From positions 1-5,238 of the forward strand of contig CAIOHM010000522.1 in the NCBI GenBank assembly GCA_903858055.1: a stretch of 5,238 nucleotides of DNA. The letters run 5' to 3'. The translations under genes and the position numbers were made by a program. Position 1 is the stretch's first letter, and each line of letters starts with the position of its first letter. Below are positions 1 to 5,238 of this stretch, one piece after another. The notes beneath the pieces are model-generated. The model did not search any database. It was not told the origin of the DNA and saw only the letters and a program-made list of their open reading frames with translations. The stretch is from an uncultured delta proteobacterium. GTDB taxonomy: Bacteria; Myxococcota_A; Polyangia; Polyangiales; Polyangiaceae.

Positions 1-687
1 CACCAAGACGGCATGCTGAAGAACGGCCTCGCCTACGAGATCATGCGGCCCGAGTCCGTGGGCGCCGGCAAGACGCAGCTCGTGCTCGGCAAGCACTCGG
101 GGCGCCACGCCGTGGCTACGCGCCTCGCGGAGCTCGGTCATGCGCACGAGGGCGAGGCGCTCGATCGCGTCTTCGAGCGCTTCAAGGCTCTGGCCGACAA
201 GAAGAAGTCGCTCACCGACGCGGACCTCGAAGCGATTTGCAACGACGCGTACGCGTCGCCGGACGGCGGTGATTACGAGCTCGTCGACCTCATGGTGAGC
301 TGCGGTACGCAAGGGCTCGCCACGGCCACCGTGCGTGTGGCGCGCCCCGATGGCTCGGTGGCGGTGTCGGCGATCGTCGGCAGCGGCCCCGTCGACGCGG
401 CGTTCAAAGCCATCGACGCGATCCTCGACGCGCCGGTCACGCTGCTCGAGTATCAAGTGCACGCGGTCACCGAGGGCATCGACGCGCTCGGTGAGGTGAG
501 CGTGCGCGTCCGCGAGGGCGAGGGCACCACGGTCTACGGCAACGGCGCGGACACGGACATCGTCGTGGCGAGCGCGAAGGCGTACCTGAAGGCCCTCAAC
601 AAGGTCGTCGCCGGTCGCCCGATTCGAAGCCATCGTCAGGAGCGACTCGCTCAGGAAGTCCAGCAGCAAGGGGGAGCGGTCTCGTGA
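1..687 (+). CDS. leuA: 2-isopropylmalate synthase, C-terminal part (5' end cut off by window)
   Basis: This enzyme condenses 2-ketoisovalerate with acetyl-CoA to give 2-isopropylmalate, the committed step of leucine synthesis in the cytoplasm. Only the last 228 codons are present, against about 510-520 in the usual bacterial enzyme, so the TIM-barrel catalytic domain lies mostly outside the window. The fragment opens exactly at the HQDG(M)LKN motif, whose His is thought to take part in catalysis. It continues through a linker (YEIMRPESVG, GKHSGRHAV) and an ADKKK segment. From about fragment residue 92 it enters the C-terminal regulatory domain that binds leucine for feedback inhibition, with GSGPVDAAFKAIDAI, then GIDALGEVSVRV and GADTDIVVASAKAYLKALN. 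The regulatory domain looks complete, so feedback control is probably retained. The stop codon overlaps the leuC start by 4 nt. The ATG at position 13 is internal, not the start. Homocitrate or citramalate synthase is possible but less likely beside leuCDB. Confidence 0.96.
   Translation, partial: HQDGMLKNGLAYEIMRPESVGAGKTQLVLGKHSGRHAVATRLAELGHAHEGEALDRVFERFKALADKKKSLTDADLEAICNDAYASPDGGDYELVDLMVSCGTQGLATATVRVARPDGSVAVSAIVGSGPVDAAFKAIDAILDAPVTLLEYQVHAVTEGIDALGEVSVRVREGEGTTVYGNGADTDIVVASAKAYLKALNKVVAGRPIRSHRQERLAQEVQQQGGAVS
669..676 (+). promoter_or_regulatory. Ribosome binding site of leuC
   Basis: The purine run AGGGGGAG lies inside the end of leuA, 7 nt before the GTG at 684. It supports that GTG as the leuC start, which also fits the family N-terminus. 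Confidence 0.75.
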
Positions 688-2090
688 GGGCACGCACGCT
701 TTTCGAGAAGATTTGGGAGGCTCACGTCGTCTCGCAGGAGAATGATGCGCCGGCGATCCTCTACATCGACCTTCACCTCGTCCACGAGGTGACCTCGCCG
801 CAAGCCTTCTCGGGGTTGCGCGCCAAGGGCCTGCGCGTGCGCCGCCCCGAGCGCACCAAGGCGACGATGGATCACTCCATCCCGACCATTCCGCGGCACA
901 AGCTCACCGTGGTCGACGCGCAGGGCGAAGCGCAGCTCGCGCAGCTCGCTGCAAACTGCAAAGAGTTCGGCGTCGAGCTTTGGGGTGAGGGCCACGAGCG
1001 TCAGGGCATCGTCCACGTCGTCGGACCCGAGAACGGCCTCACGCATCCGGGGAGCACCATCGTCTGCGGCGACAGCCACACGGCGACGCACGGCGCGTTC
1101 GGTGCGCTCGCGTTCGGCATCGGCACGAGCGAAGTGGAGCACGTGCTCGCGACGCAGTGCCTGCTCCAGCGCAAGCCGAAGAGCATGGCGATCGAGGTCG
1201 AAGGCCGCCTCGCGGAAGGCGTCACCGCGAAGGACTTGATCCTGGCGATCATCGCGAAAATCGGCGTCGGCGGCGCTACGGGCCACGTCATCGAGTACCG
1301 CGGCGAGGCCATTCGCGCGCTCTCGATGGACGAGCGCATGACCGTCTGCAACATGAGCATCGAGGCCGGCGCCCGCGCAGGCATGGTCGCTCCGGACGAG
1401 ACGACGTTCGCGTGGCTTGCGGGGAAGCCGTTCGCGCCCCAAGGCGAAGCCTGGGACCGCGCGCTCGCGAAGTGGCGCACGCTCGTGACCGACGAAGGTG
1501 CGCGCTTCGACTCCGTCGTGCGCATCGACGCCGCGAGCCTCACGCCGATGATCACGTTTGGCACCACGCCGAGCATGGGCATCGGCATCGGCGATCACGT
1601 GCCCGATCCTTCCGAGCTCGCCGACAAGTCCGACCGCGCTGCCCTCGAGAAGGCGCTCGCGTACATGGGCTTCGCGGCGAACGACGCCATGGTCGGCAAG
1701 CCCATCGACGTCGTCTTCATCGGTTCGTGCACCAACGCGCGGCTGTCGGACTTGCGCGAGGCGGCGAAGGTGTTTGCGGGGCGTCGCGTCGCCGCGGGCG
1801 TTCAGGCTTTGGTCGTCCCGGGGTCGCGCGCGGTCAAGAAGGCCGCGGAGGCCGAAGGGCTCGACCGCATTTTCCTCGAGGCGGGCGCCGAGTGGCGTGA
1901 GCCGGGCTGCTCGATGTGCCTCGGCATGAACGGCGACAACGTCGCTTCGGGCAAGGTCTCCGTCTCGACGAGCAACCGCAACTTCGAGGGCCGCCAAGGG
2001 CCCGGTGCGCGCACGCTGCTCGCATCGCCACGCACCGCCGCGGCCGCGGCCGTTACTGGGGTCATCACGGACCCGAGGAGCCTCGCATGA
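684..2090 (+). CDS. leuC: 3-isopropylmalate dehydratase (isomerase), large subunit
   Basis: LeuC pairs with LeuD to isomerise 2-isopropylmalate to 3-isopropylmalate through a dehydration/hydration cycle. It belongs to the aconitase family and carries a [4Fe-4S] cluster. The product is 468 aa, close to the usual 466-470 of the long bacterial type. Visible motifs are an N-terminal TLFEKIWEAHVV segment, DLHLVHEVTSPQAF, CGDSHTATHGAFGALAFGIGTSEVEHV, and three cluster-binding cysteines: C349 in IGSCTNARL, and C409 and C412 in GCSMC. STSNRNFEGRQG follows near the C-terminus, then a conserved alanine run. All expected key residues are present. The GTG start overlaps the leuA stop (GTGA), is preceded by a good Shine-Dalgarno, and gives an N-terminus that lines up with known LeuC, so I prefer it to later ATGs. 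The end overlaps leuD by 4 nt. Aconitase and homoaconitase are unlikely given the subunit split and the neighbours. Confidence 0.98.
   Translation: MRARTLFEKIWEAHVVSQENDAPAILYIDLHLVHEVTSPQAFSGLRAKGLRVRRPERTKATMDHSIPTIPRHKLTVVDAQGEAQLAQLAANCKEFGVELWGEGHERQGIVHVVGPENGLTHPGSTIVCGDSHTATHGAFGALAFGIGTSEVEHVLATQCLLQRKPKSMAIEVEGRLAEGVTAKDLILAIIAKIGVGGATGHVIEYRGEAIRALSMDERMTVCNMSIEAGARAGMVAPDETTFAWLAGKPFAPQGEAWDRALAKWRTLVTDEGARFDSVVRIDAASLTPMITFGTTPSMGIGIGDHVPDPSELADKSDRAALEKALAYMGFAANDAMVGKPIDVVFIGSCTNARLSDLREAAKVFAGRRVAAGVQALVVPGSRAVKKAAEAEGLDRIFLEAGAEWREPGCSMCLGMNGDNVASGKVSVSTSNRNFEGRQGPGARTLLASPRTAAAAAVTGVITDPRSLA
2075..2080 (+). promoter_or_regulatory. Ribosome binding site of leuD
   Basis: GAGGAG lies in the last codons of leuC, 6 nt before the ATG at 2087. 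It fixes the leuD start at the ATGA overlap rather than at in-frame ATGs further upstream within leuC. Confidence 0.8.
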
Positions 2091-2656
2091 GTGGCCTCAC
2101 CGTTTTCGAGGGAACCGTGTGCCCCGTCGTTCGCGACGACGTCGACACGGATCAAATCATCCCCGCGCGCTTTCTCAAGGCCACGACGAAGGACGGGATC
2201 GGGGAGGGGCTGTTCGCAGACTGGGCGAAGGAGCCGGGCTTTCCCACGAAAGACCCACGCTATGCCGGCTCTCCGGTTCTGCTCGCGGGGCGCAACTTCG
2301 GTTGCGGCAGCTCGCGTGAGCACGCGGCTTGGGCGCTCGCACAGAACGGCTACCGCGTGGTGATCGCGAAGTCGTTCGCCGACATCTTCCGGCAGAACGC
2401 GCTCAAGAACGGCATCCTCCCGTTGCCGCTGGCCGAGGGCGACCACGCGGCGCTCGTGGCGCTCCTCGAGTCGAACCCCACGGCGAAGGTCCAGGTCGAC
2501 CTTCCAAATGGCAAGCTCGTGTTCGGCGATCGCGTTGCGCTCTTCTCCGTCGAGCCCTTCGCTCGTCAGTGCCTGATCGAGGGCGTCGACGAGCTCGGTT
2601 ACATTCTCATGCGCATGCACCTGGTGCAGGCGTACGAGGCAACCTTCGAAAGCTGA
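2087..2656 (+). CDS. leuD: 3-isopropylmalate dehydratase (isomerase), small subunit
   Basis: LeuD is the swivelling small subunit that completes the active site of the LeuCD isomerase. The product is 189 aa, slightly shorter than the 201 aa E. coli protein but within the family range. Motifs in order are DDVDTDQIIPARFLK (residues 17-31), the substrate-recognition loop region around residues 35-60, NFGCGSSREHA (residues 70-80), and KSFADIFRQNALKNGILP just before the middle of the chain. The C-terminal part (FARQCLIEGVDELGYIL) is typical of LeuD. The reading frame is open far upstream inside leuC, but the ATG at 2087 has a strong Shine-Dalgarno and gives the family N-terminus. The ATGA overlap with leuC suggests coupled translation, which suits an obligate heterodimer. 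leuB begins 3 nt after the stop. Confidence 0.98.
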   Translation: MSGLTVFEGTVCPVVRDDVDTDQIIPARFLKATTKDGIGEGLFADWAKEPGFPTKDPRYAGSPVLLAGRNFGCGSSREHAAWALAQNGYRVVIAKSFADIFRQNALKNGILPLPLAEGDHAALVALLESNPTAKVQVDLPNGKLVFGDRVALFSVEPFARQCLIEGVDELGYILMRMHLVQAYEATFES

Positions 2657-2659
2657 GAC

Positions 2660-3739
2660 ATGCAGGCAACGATCGTTCTCTTGGGTGGTGACGGGATTGG
2701 TCCCGAGGTCGTGGCGGAGGGAAAACGCGTGCTCGAGGCCGTCGGCGAGCGCTTCGGCCATCGGTTTTCGTTCGTCGACGAGCTCATCGGTGGCGCCGCG
2801 CTCGACGTGCACGGCGCGCCCCTCTCCGACGGGACCCTTGCAGCCTGCAAGCAATCGGATGCCGTGCTCTTGGGCGCGGTCGGCGGGCCGAAGTGGGACA
2901 CGCTCCCGGGGCACATGCGTCCCGAGAAGGGGCTGCTCGCGCTCCGAAAAGGGCTCGGGCTTTGGGCGAACCTGCGACCGGTCAAGGTTCACCCAATGCT
3001 CACGGACCGTTCGCCGCTCCGGCCCGAGCGCCTCGCGAACGTCGACCTCGTCTTCGTGCGCGAGCTCACCGGCGGCGTCTACTTCGGGGAGAAGAAGCGC
3101 GACCAGACGGAGCGCGGCGCCCGTGCGTTCGACGCGCTGACGTATGAAGAGTACGAAATCGAGCGCGTGGTACGCCTCGCGTTCCGCTTGGCGGCGGCGC
3201 GCCGGTCGAAGGTGACGTCGGTCGACAAGGCGAACGTGCTCGAGTCGTCTCGCCTTTGGCGCGAGGTGGCGGAGCGTGTCGCGAAGGAGAACCCCGGCGT
3301 CTCCCTCGAGCACCAGCTCGTCGACTCCTGCGCGATGAAGCTGCTCACGCACGCGGCAAGCTTCGACGTGGTGGTGACCGAGAACATGTTCGGCGACATC
3401 CTCACGGACGAGGGCGCGGCGCTCGTTGGCTCGCTGGGCATGATGCCCTCCGCCTCGCTGGGCGACGGCAAGACCGGGCTCTACGAGCCGATCCATGGGT
3501 CGGCGCCCGACATCGCGGGGAAGGGGATCGCCAACCCGCTTGGGACCATCCTTTCGGTCGCGATGCTGCTCCGTCACTCGCTCGGCCTCGAAGCGGAAGC
3601 CGCAGCGGTCGAGGCGGCCGTCGACGCCACCGTGCGCGCGGGGGTGCTCACGGGGGATCTCGCGGGCGGCGCCCCGAAGTCCACCGTGGAAGTGGGGGCC
3701 TACGTGGTGAAAAGCGTTCTTTCCGCGAAAGAAGGTTGA
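2660..3739 (+). CDS. leuB: 3-isopropylmalate dehydrogenase
   Basis: LeuB oxidises and decarboxylates 3-isopropylmalate with NAD+ and a divalent metal ion to give 2-ketoisocaproate, the precursor of leucine. It normally works as a cytoplasmic homodimer. The product is 359 aa, the usual length. Motifs in order are GGDGIGPEV near the N-terminus, GGPKWD, the substrate loop PEKGLLALRKGLGLWANLRP, RELTGGVYFG with the catalytic Tyr141, VDKANVL with the catalytic Lys190, metal-binding Asp222 (VDSCAM), Asp246 and Asp250 (FGDILTDE), and the NAD-binding stretch GLYEPIHGSAPDIAGKGIANP. The LeuB-type leucine next to the arginines of the substrate loop, and the leu neighbours, argue against isocitrate or tartrate dehydrogenase. 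The start is 3 nt after the leuD stop and no good Shine-Dalgarno is visible, so translation probably depends on ribosomes finishing leuD. The stop codon lies inside the -35 box of the tRNA promoter. Confidence 0.98.
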   Translation: MQATIVLLGGDGIGPEVVAEGKRVLEAVGERFGHRFSFVDELIGGAALDVHGAPLSDGTLAACKQSDAVLLGAVGGPKWDTLPGHMRPEKGLLALRKGLGLWANLRPVKVHPMLTDRSPLRPERLANVDLVFVRELTGGVYFGEKKRDQTERGARAFDALTYEEYEIERVVRLAFRLAAARRSKVTSVDKANVLESSRLWREVAERVAKENPGVSLEHQLVDSCAMKLLTHAASFDVVVTENMFGDILTDEGAALVGSLGMMPSASLGDGKTGLYEPIHGSAPDIAGKGIANPLGTILSVAMLLRHSLGLEAEAAAVEAAVDATVRAGVLTGDLAGGAPKSTVEVGAYVVKSVLSAKEG

Positions 3740-3764
3740 CACCTTCGAGCGCCTGCGGCATACA
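3736..3764 (+). promoter_or_regulatory. Predicted sigma70-type promoter of the tRNA-Gln/tRNA-Glu unit
   Basis: A perfect TTGACA (3736-3741) is followed after 17 nt by CATACA (3759-3764), which matches the -10 consensus at only 3 of 6 positions. The predicted start is near 3771, about 33 nt before tRNA-Gln. The -35 box contains the leuB stop codon. The sequence after the -10 is very GC-rich, as in stringently controlled stable-RNA promoters. That form of control is an inference. Confidence 0.6.
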
Positions 3765-3772
3765 CCGCGGGC
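3751..3772. repeat. Inverted repeat enclosing the predicted -10 box
   Basis: GCCTGCGG (3751-3758) and CCGCGGGC (3765-3772) can form an 8-bp stem with one G-U pair. The 6-nt loop, CATACA, is exactly the predicted -10 hexamer. No T-run follows, so it does not look like an ordinary intrinsic terminator. It could be a factor-binding site, a 3'-end-protecting hairpin for leu mRNA, or chance in GC-rich DNA. Confidence 0.45.
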
Positions 3773-3803
3773 CTCGTCGGCAACGCGCGTAAGCGCCGTC
3801 GAT

Positions 3804-3877
3804 TGGGGGATCGTCTAACGGCAGGACGACGGTTTCTGGCGCCGTCTATCTAGGTTCGAATCCTAGTCCCCCAGCCA
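3804..3877 (+). tRNA. tRNA-Gln, anticodon CUG, CCA encoded
   Basis: A complete cloverleaf can be folded by eye. The acceptor stem is TGGGGGA/TCCCCCA with the U1-A72 pair typical of tRNA-Gln. The D stem is GTCT/GGAC. The anticodon stem is ACGGT/GCCGT, with a 7-nt loop carrying CTG at 3836-3838. A 4-nt variable loop follows, then the T arm CTAGG-TTCGAAT-CCTAG. The discriminator G is at 3874 and CCA is encoded at 3875-3877. It decodes CAG, a frequent codon in high-GC genomes. It lies 24 nt before tRNA-Glu and probably shares its transcript. Confidence 0.95.
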
Positions 3878-3901
3878 TCTCTGACAATTTGTTTCGTTAC
3901 T

Positions 3902-3973
3902 GGCCCCATCGTCTAGCGGTTAGGACATCGGCCTCTCACGCCGGTAACGCGGGTTCGATTCCCGCTGGGGTCA
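3902..3973 (+). tRNA. tRNA-Glu, anticodon CUC, CCA not encoded
   Basis: The cloverleaf has an acceptor stem GGCCCCA/TGGGGTC with one G-U pair, a D stem GTCT/GGAC, and an anticodon stem TCGGC/GCCGG around the loop CTCTCAC with anticodon CTC at 3935-3937. The variable loop is TAAC and the T arm is GCGGG-TTCGATT-CCCGC. The discriminator is A3973. The next bases are CTC rather than CCA, so the 3' CCA must be added by the nucleotidyltransferase, unlike the neighbouring tRNA-Gln. It decodes GAG. The intrinsic terminator stem starts 8 nt after it. Confidence 0.95.
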
Positions 3974-3980
3974 CTCGTCG

Positions 3981-4026
3981 AAAACGAGCATGTGGTTCTT
4001 CGGAACCCTTGCTCGTTTTTTTTTTT
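3981..4026 (+). terminator. Intrinsic terminator of the tRNA unit, UUCG-capped
   Basis: AAAACGAGCA (3981-3990) pairs perfectly with TGCTCGTTTT (4010-4019). A small internal loop follows (TGT against CT). The inner helix GGTTC/GAACC (3994-3998 and 4003-4007) is closed by the very stable UUCG tetraloop. A run of eleven T (4016-4026) forms the last stem bases and the tail. Only four A precede the left arm, so it is directed mainly to the + strand. It probably ends both the tRNA transcript and any read-through from leuB, and isolates groEL. Confidence 0.93.
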
Positions 4027-4043
4027 CGTTGCGCGGCACGAGG

Positions 4044-4091
4044 AAAAAACGCCCGCGGAGTCCTTGACGAATCGCCGTTGCCGCGTAGGTT
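4044..4091 (+). promoter_or_regulatory. Predicted sigma70-like promoter of groEL
   Basis: TTGACG (4064-4069, 5 of 6 consensus bases) is followed after 16 nt by TAGGTT (4086-4091, 3 of 6). The predicted start near 4098 falls just before the CIRCE operator, the arrangement expected for HrcA repression. An A6 tract at 4044-4049, about 50 bp upstream of the start, could act as a weak UP element. The -10 is poor, so an alternative sigma factor cannot be excluded. Confidence 0.55.
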
Positions 4092-4099
4092 CGCGGCGC

Positions 4100-4126
4100 C
4101 TGGCACTCGGCAGGGTCGAGTGCTGA
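4100..4126. promoter_or_regulatory. CIRCE operator (HrcA binding site)
   Basis: CTGGCACTC (4100-4108), a 9-nt spacer and GAGTGCTGA (4118-4126) match the CIRCE consensus TTAGCACTC-N9-GAGTGCTAA at 7 of 9 and 8 of 9 positions, with perfect GCACTC/GAGTGC cores and the exact canonical spacer. CIRCE is the operator of the heat-shock repressor HrcA, whose folding depends on GroEL, giving feedback on chaperonin supply. The element lies between the predicted start and the groEL ATG, its usual place. Confidence 0.93.
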
Positions 4127-4153
4127 CAACAACACGGAGCTCAGAGAAATTCC

Positions 4154-5238
4154 ATGGGTGCGAAGCAGATTGCCTACAGCCGCAGCGCGCGTCAGCAGAT
4201 CCTCAACGGCGTGAACAGCCTCGCGGACGCCGTGAAGGTCACGCTCGGCCCGAAGGGTCGCAACGTCGTCATCGAGAAGTCCTTCGGGTCGCCGGTCGTC
4301 ACGAAAGACGGCGTGACCGTTGCGAAGGAGATCGAGCTCGAGGGCAAGTTCGAGAACATGGGCGCCCAGATGGTGCGCGAGGTCGCCTCGAAGACGAGCG
4401 ACAAGGCGGGCGACGGCACGACCACCGCAACGGTCCTCGCCCAAGCGATCTACTCGCAGGGCCTCAAGCTCGTCGAGGCGGGCCACAACCCGATGGACCT
4501 GAAGCGTGGCATCGACGCGGCCGTCGGCGCGATCGTGGGCCACATCAAGTCCATCGCCGTCCCCACGCGTGACCGCGCGCACATCGCGCAAGTCGGCACC
4601 ATCAGCGCGAACGGCGACACGACGATCGGCGACATGCTCGCCGACGCGATGGAGAAGGTTGGCAAGGAAGGCGTCATCACCGTCGAGACGGGCAAGGGCC
4701 TCGAGTCGACCCTCGAGGTCGTCGAAGGCATGCAGTTCGATCGCGGTTACGCCTCGCCGTACTTCGTCACGAACCCCGAGAAGATGACCTGCGAGCTCGA
4801 AGACGCGCGCATCCTCGTAACGGAGAAGAAGATCGGCTCGCTCGCGGACATCGTGCCGCTTCTCGAGCAGGTTGCCCGCGACGCGCGCCCGCTCCTCATC
4901 ATCGCCGAAGACGTCGAAGGCGAAGCCCTCGCGGCGCTCGTCGTCAACCGTCTCCGTGGTGTCCTCAAGGTCGCCGCCGTGAAGGCGCCGGGCTTCGGTG
5001 ATCGCCGCAAGGAGATGCTCAAGGACATCGCGATCCTCACGGGCGCGACCGTCATCAGCGACGACCTCGGCCTCAAGCTCGACCAGGCCACCCTCGCGGA
5101 CCTCGGCCACGCGAAGAAGATCGTCATCGACAAGGACAACACGACGCTCGTCGACGGCGCGGGCAAGGGTGACGAGATCAAGGGTCGCGTCGAGACCATC
5201 CGCAAGCAGATCGAGGCTTCCACGAGCGACTACGATCG
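4154..5238 (+). CDS. groEL: Chaperonin GroEL (60 kDa, Hsp60), 3' end cut off by window
   Basis: GroEL forms the double heptameric ring that encloses and folds unfolded proteins using ATP and the GroES lid. The first 361 codons are present of about 545. It aligns with E. coli GroEL without visible gaps. The N-terminal equatorial part has TLGPKGRNVV, Asp52 in TKDGVTV and the ATP-binding DGTTTATV starting at Asp87. The intermediate segment has VGTISAN. The apical domain has GMQFDRGYASPYF, and LIIAEDVEGEALAALVVN, which carries substrate-contact Leu259, Val263 and Val264, then AVKAPGFGDRRKEML. The catalytic Asp398 and the C-terminal tail lie beyond the window. The ATG at 4154 gives the standard N-terminus. 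The nearest clear Shine-Dalgarno, GGAG at 4136-4139, is 14 nt away, which is rather far, with only AGAGAAA closer. No groES precedes it. Myxobacteria often have two groEL genes, one of them without groES, which may be the case here. Confidence 0.98.
   Translation, partial: MGAKQIAYSRSARQQILNGVNSLADAVKVTLGPKGRNVVIEKSFGSPVVTKDGVTVAKEIELEGKFENMGAQMVREVASKTSDKAGDGTTTATVLAQAIYSQGLKLVEAGHNPMDLKRGIDAAVGAIVGHIKSIAVPTRDRAHIAQVGTISANGDTTIGDMLADAMEKVGKEGVITVETGKGLESTLEVVEGMQFDRGYASPYFVTNPEKMTCELEDARILVTEKKIGSLADIVPLLEQVARDARPLLIIAEDVEGEALAALVVNRLRGVLKVAAVKAPGFGDRRKEMLKDIAILTGATVISDDLGLKLDQATLADLGHAKKIVIDKDNTTLVDGAGKGDEIKGRVETIRKQIEASTSDYD

Noticed and set aside
651..1997. Long open frame on the - strand opposite leuC (448 codons)
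   Set aside because: Its composition is dominated by Arg, Ala, His, Asp and Glu, as expected when GC-biased codons are read in antisense. It has no recognisable domain and overlaps a certain gene along its whole length.
2041..2052. Perfect 12-bp palindrome CGGCCGCGGCCG
   Set aside because: It encodes the alanine run near the LeuC C-terminus that is also present in other LeuC proteins. GC-rich alanine codons explain the symmetry.
1802..3742. Very long open frame on the - strand opposite leuD and leuB (646 codons)
   Set aside because: Same antisense artefact of high third-position GC. It spans parts of three certain genes and their junctions, and no motif is recognisable.
3779..3797. Possible small GC hairpin (GCGC-GTAA-GCGC) just before tRNA-Gln
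   Set aside because: The stem is only 4 bp in very GC-rich DNA, with no T-run and no known role.
3889..4572. Open frame on the + strand (227 codons) starting before tRNA-Glu
   Set aside because: It crosses the tRNA, the terminator and the groEL promoter, and then runs out of frame over groEL. The product is low-complexity and rich in Arg and Gly.
3971..5110. Open frame on the - strand opposite groEL (379 codons)
   Set aside because: It is antisense to a certain gene and runs through the promoter, CIRCE and terminator of the + strand. Its C-terminal KKK-rich stretch is just the poly-T tail read backwards.
1..5238. Search for CRISPR arrays, insertion sequences, attachment sites, phage or defence genes
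   Set aside because: No direct repeats with spacers, terminal inverted repeats, transposase or integrase motifs were seen. Although the tRNA genes could serve as integration sites, there is no duplicated tRNA 3' end or integrase in the window.

Overview
The window is high-GC bacterial chromosome with strong G/C preference at third codon positions. It carries housekeeping genes, all on the + strand. The GroEL type, the lone CIRCE-controlled groEL without groES and the base composition suggest a myxobacterium-like (Myxococcota / former Deltaproteobacteria) genome. That placement is an inference from memory of the families, not a search result.

Positions 1-3739 hold the 3' part of a leucine biosynthesis operon in the order leuA-leuC-leuD-leuB. 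leuA is cut by the window start. It is joined to leuC by a 4-nt GTGA overlap, leuC to leuD by a 4-nt ATGA overlap, and leuD to leuB by a 3-nt gap. The genes therefore look translationally coupled. Together they encode isopropylmalate synthase, the two subunits of isopropylmalate isomerase and isopropylmalate dehydrogenase, which is the whole route from 2-ketoisovalerate to 2-ketoisocaproate.

Positions 3736-4026 hold a small tRNA unit. A promoter with a perfect TTGACA -35 box overlaps the leuB stop codon. It is followed by tRNA-Gln(CUG), tRNA-Glu(CUC) and a strong intrinsic terminator with a UUCG-capped inner helix. No separate terminator for the leu operon is visible.

Positions 4044-5238 hold a heat-shock gene: an A-tract, a sigma70-like promoter, a CIRCE operator at the predicted transcription start, and the first 361 codons of groEL, cut by the window end. 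There is no room for groES upstream, so this groEL is not the second gene of a groESL operon.

I found no mobile element, CRISPR array, defence system or clearly new gene system. The observations most worth checking are the lone groEL and the compact regulatory architecture of the two intergenic regions.
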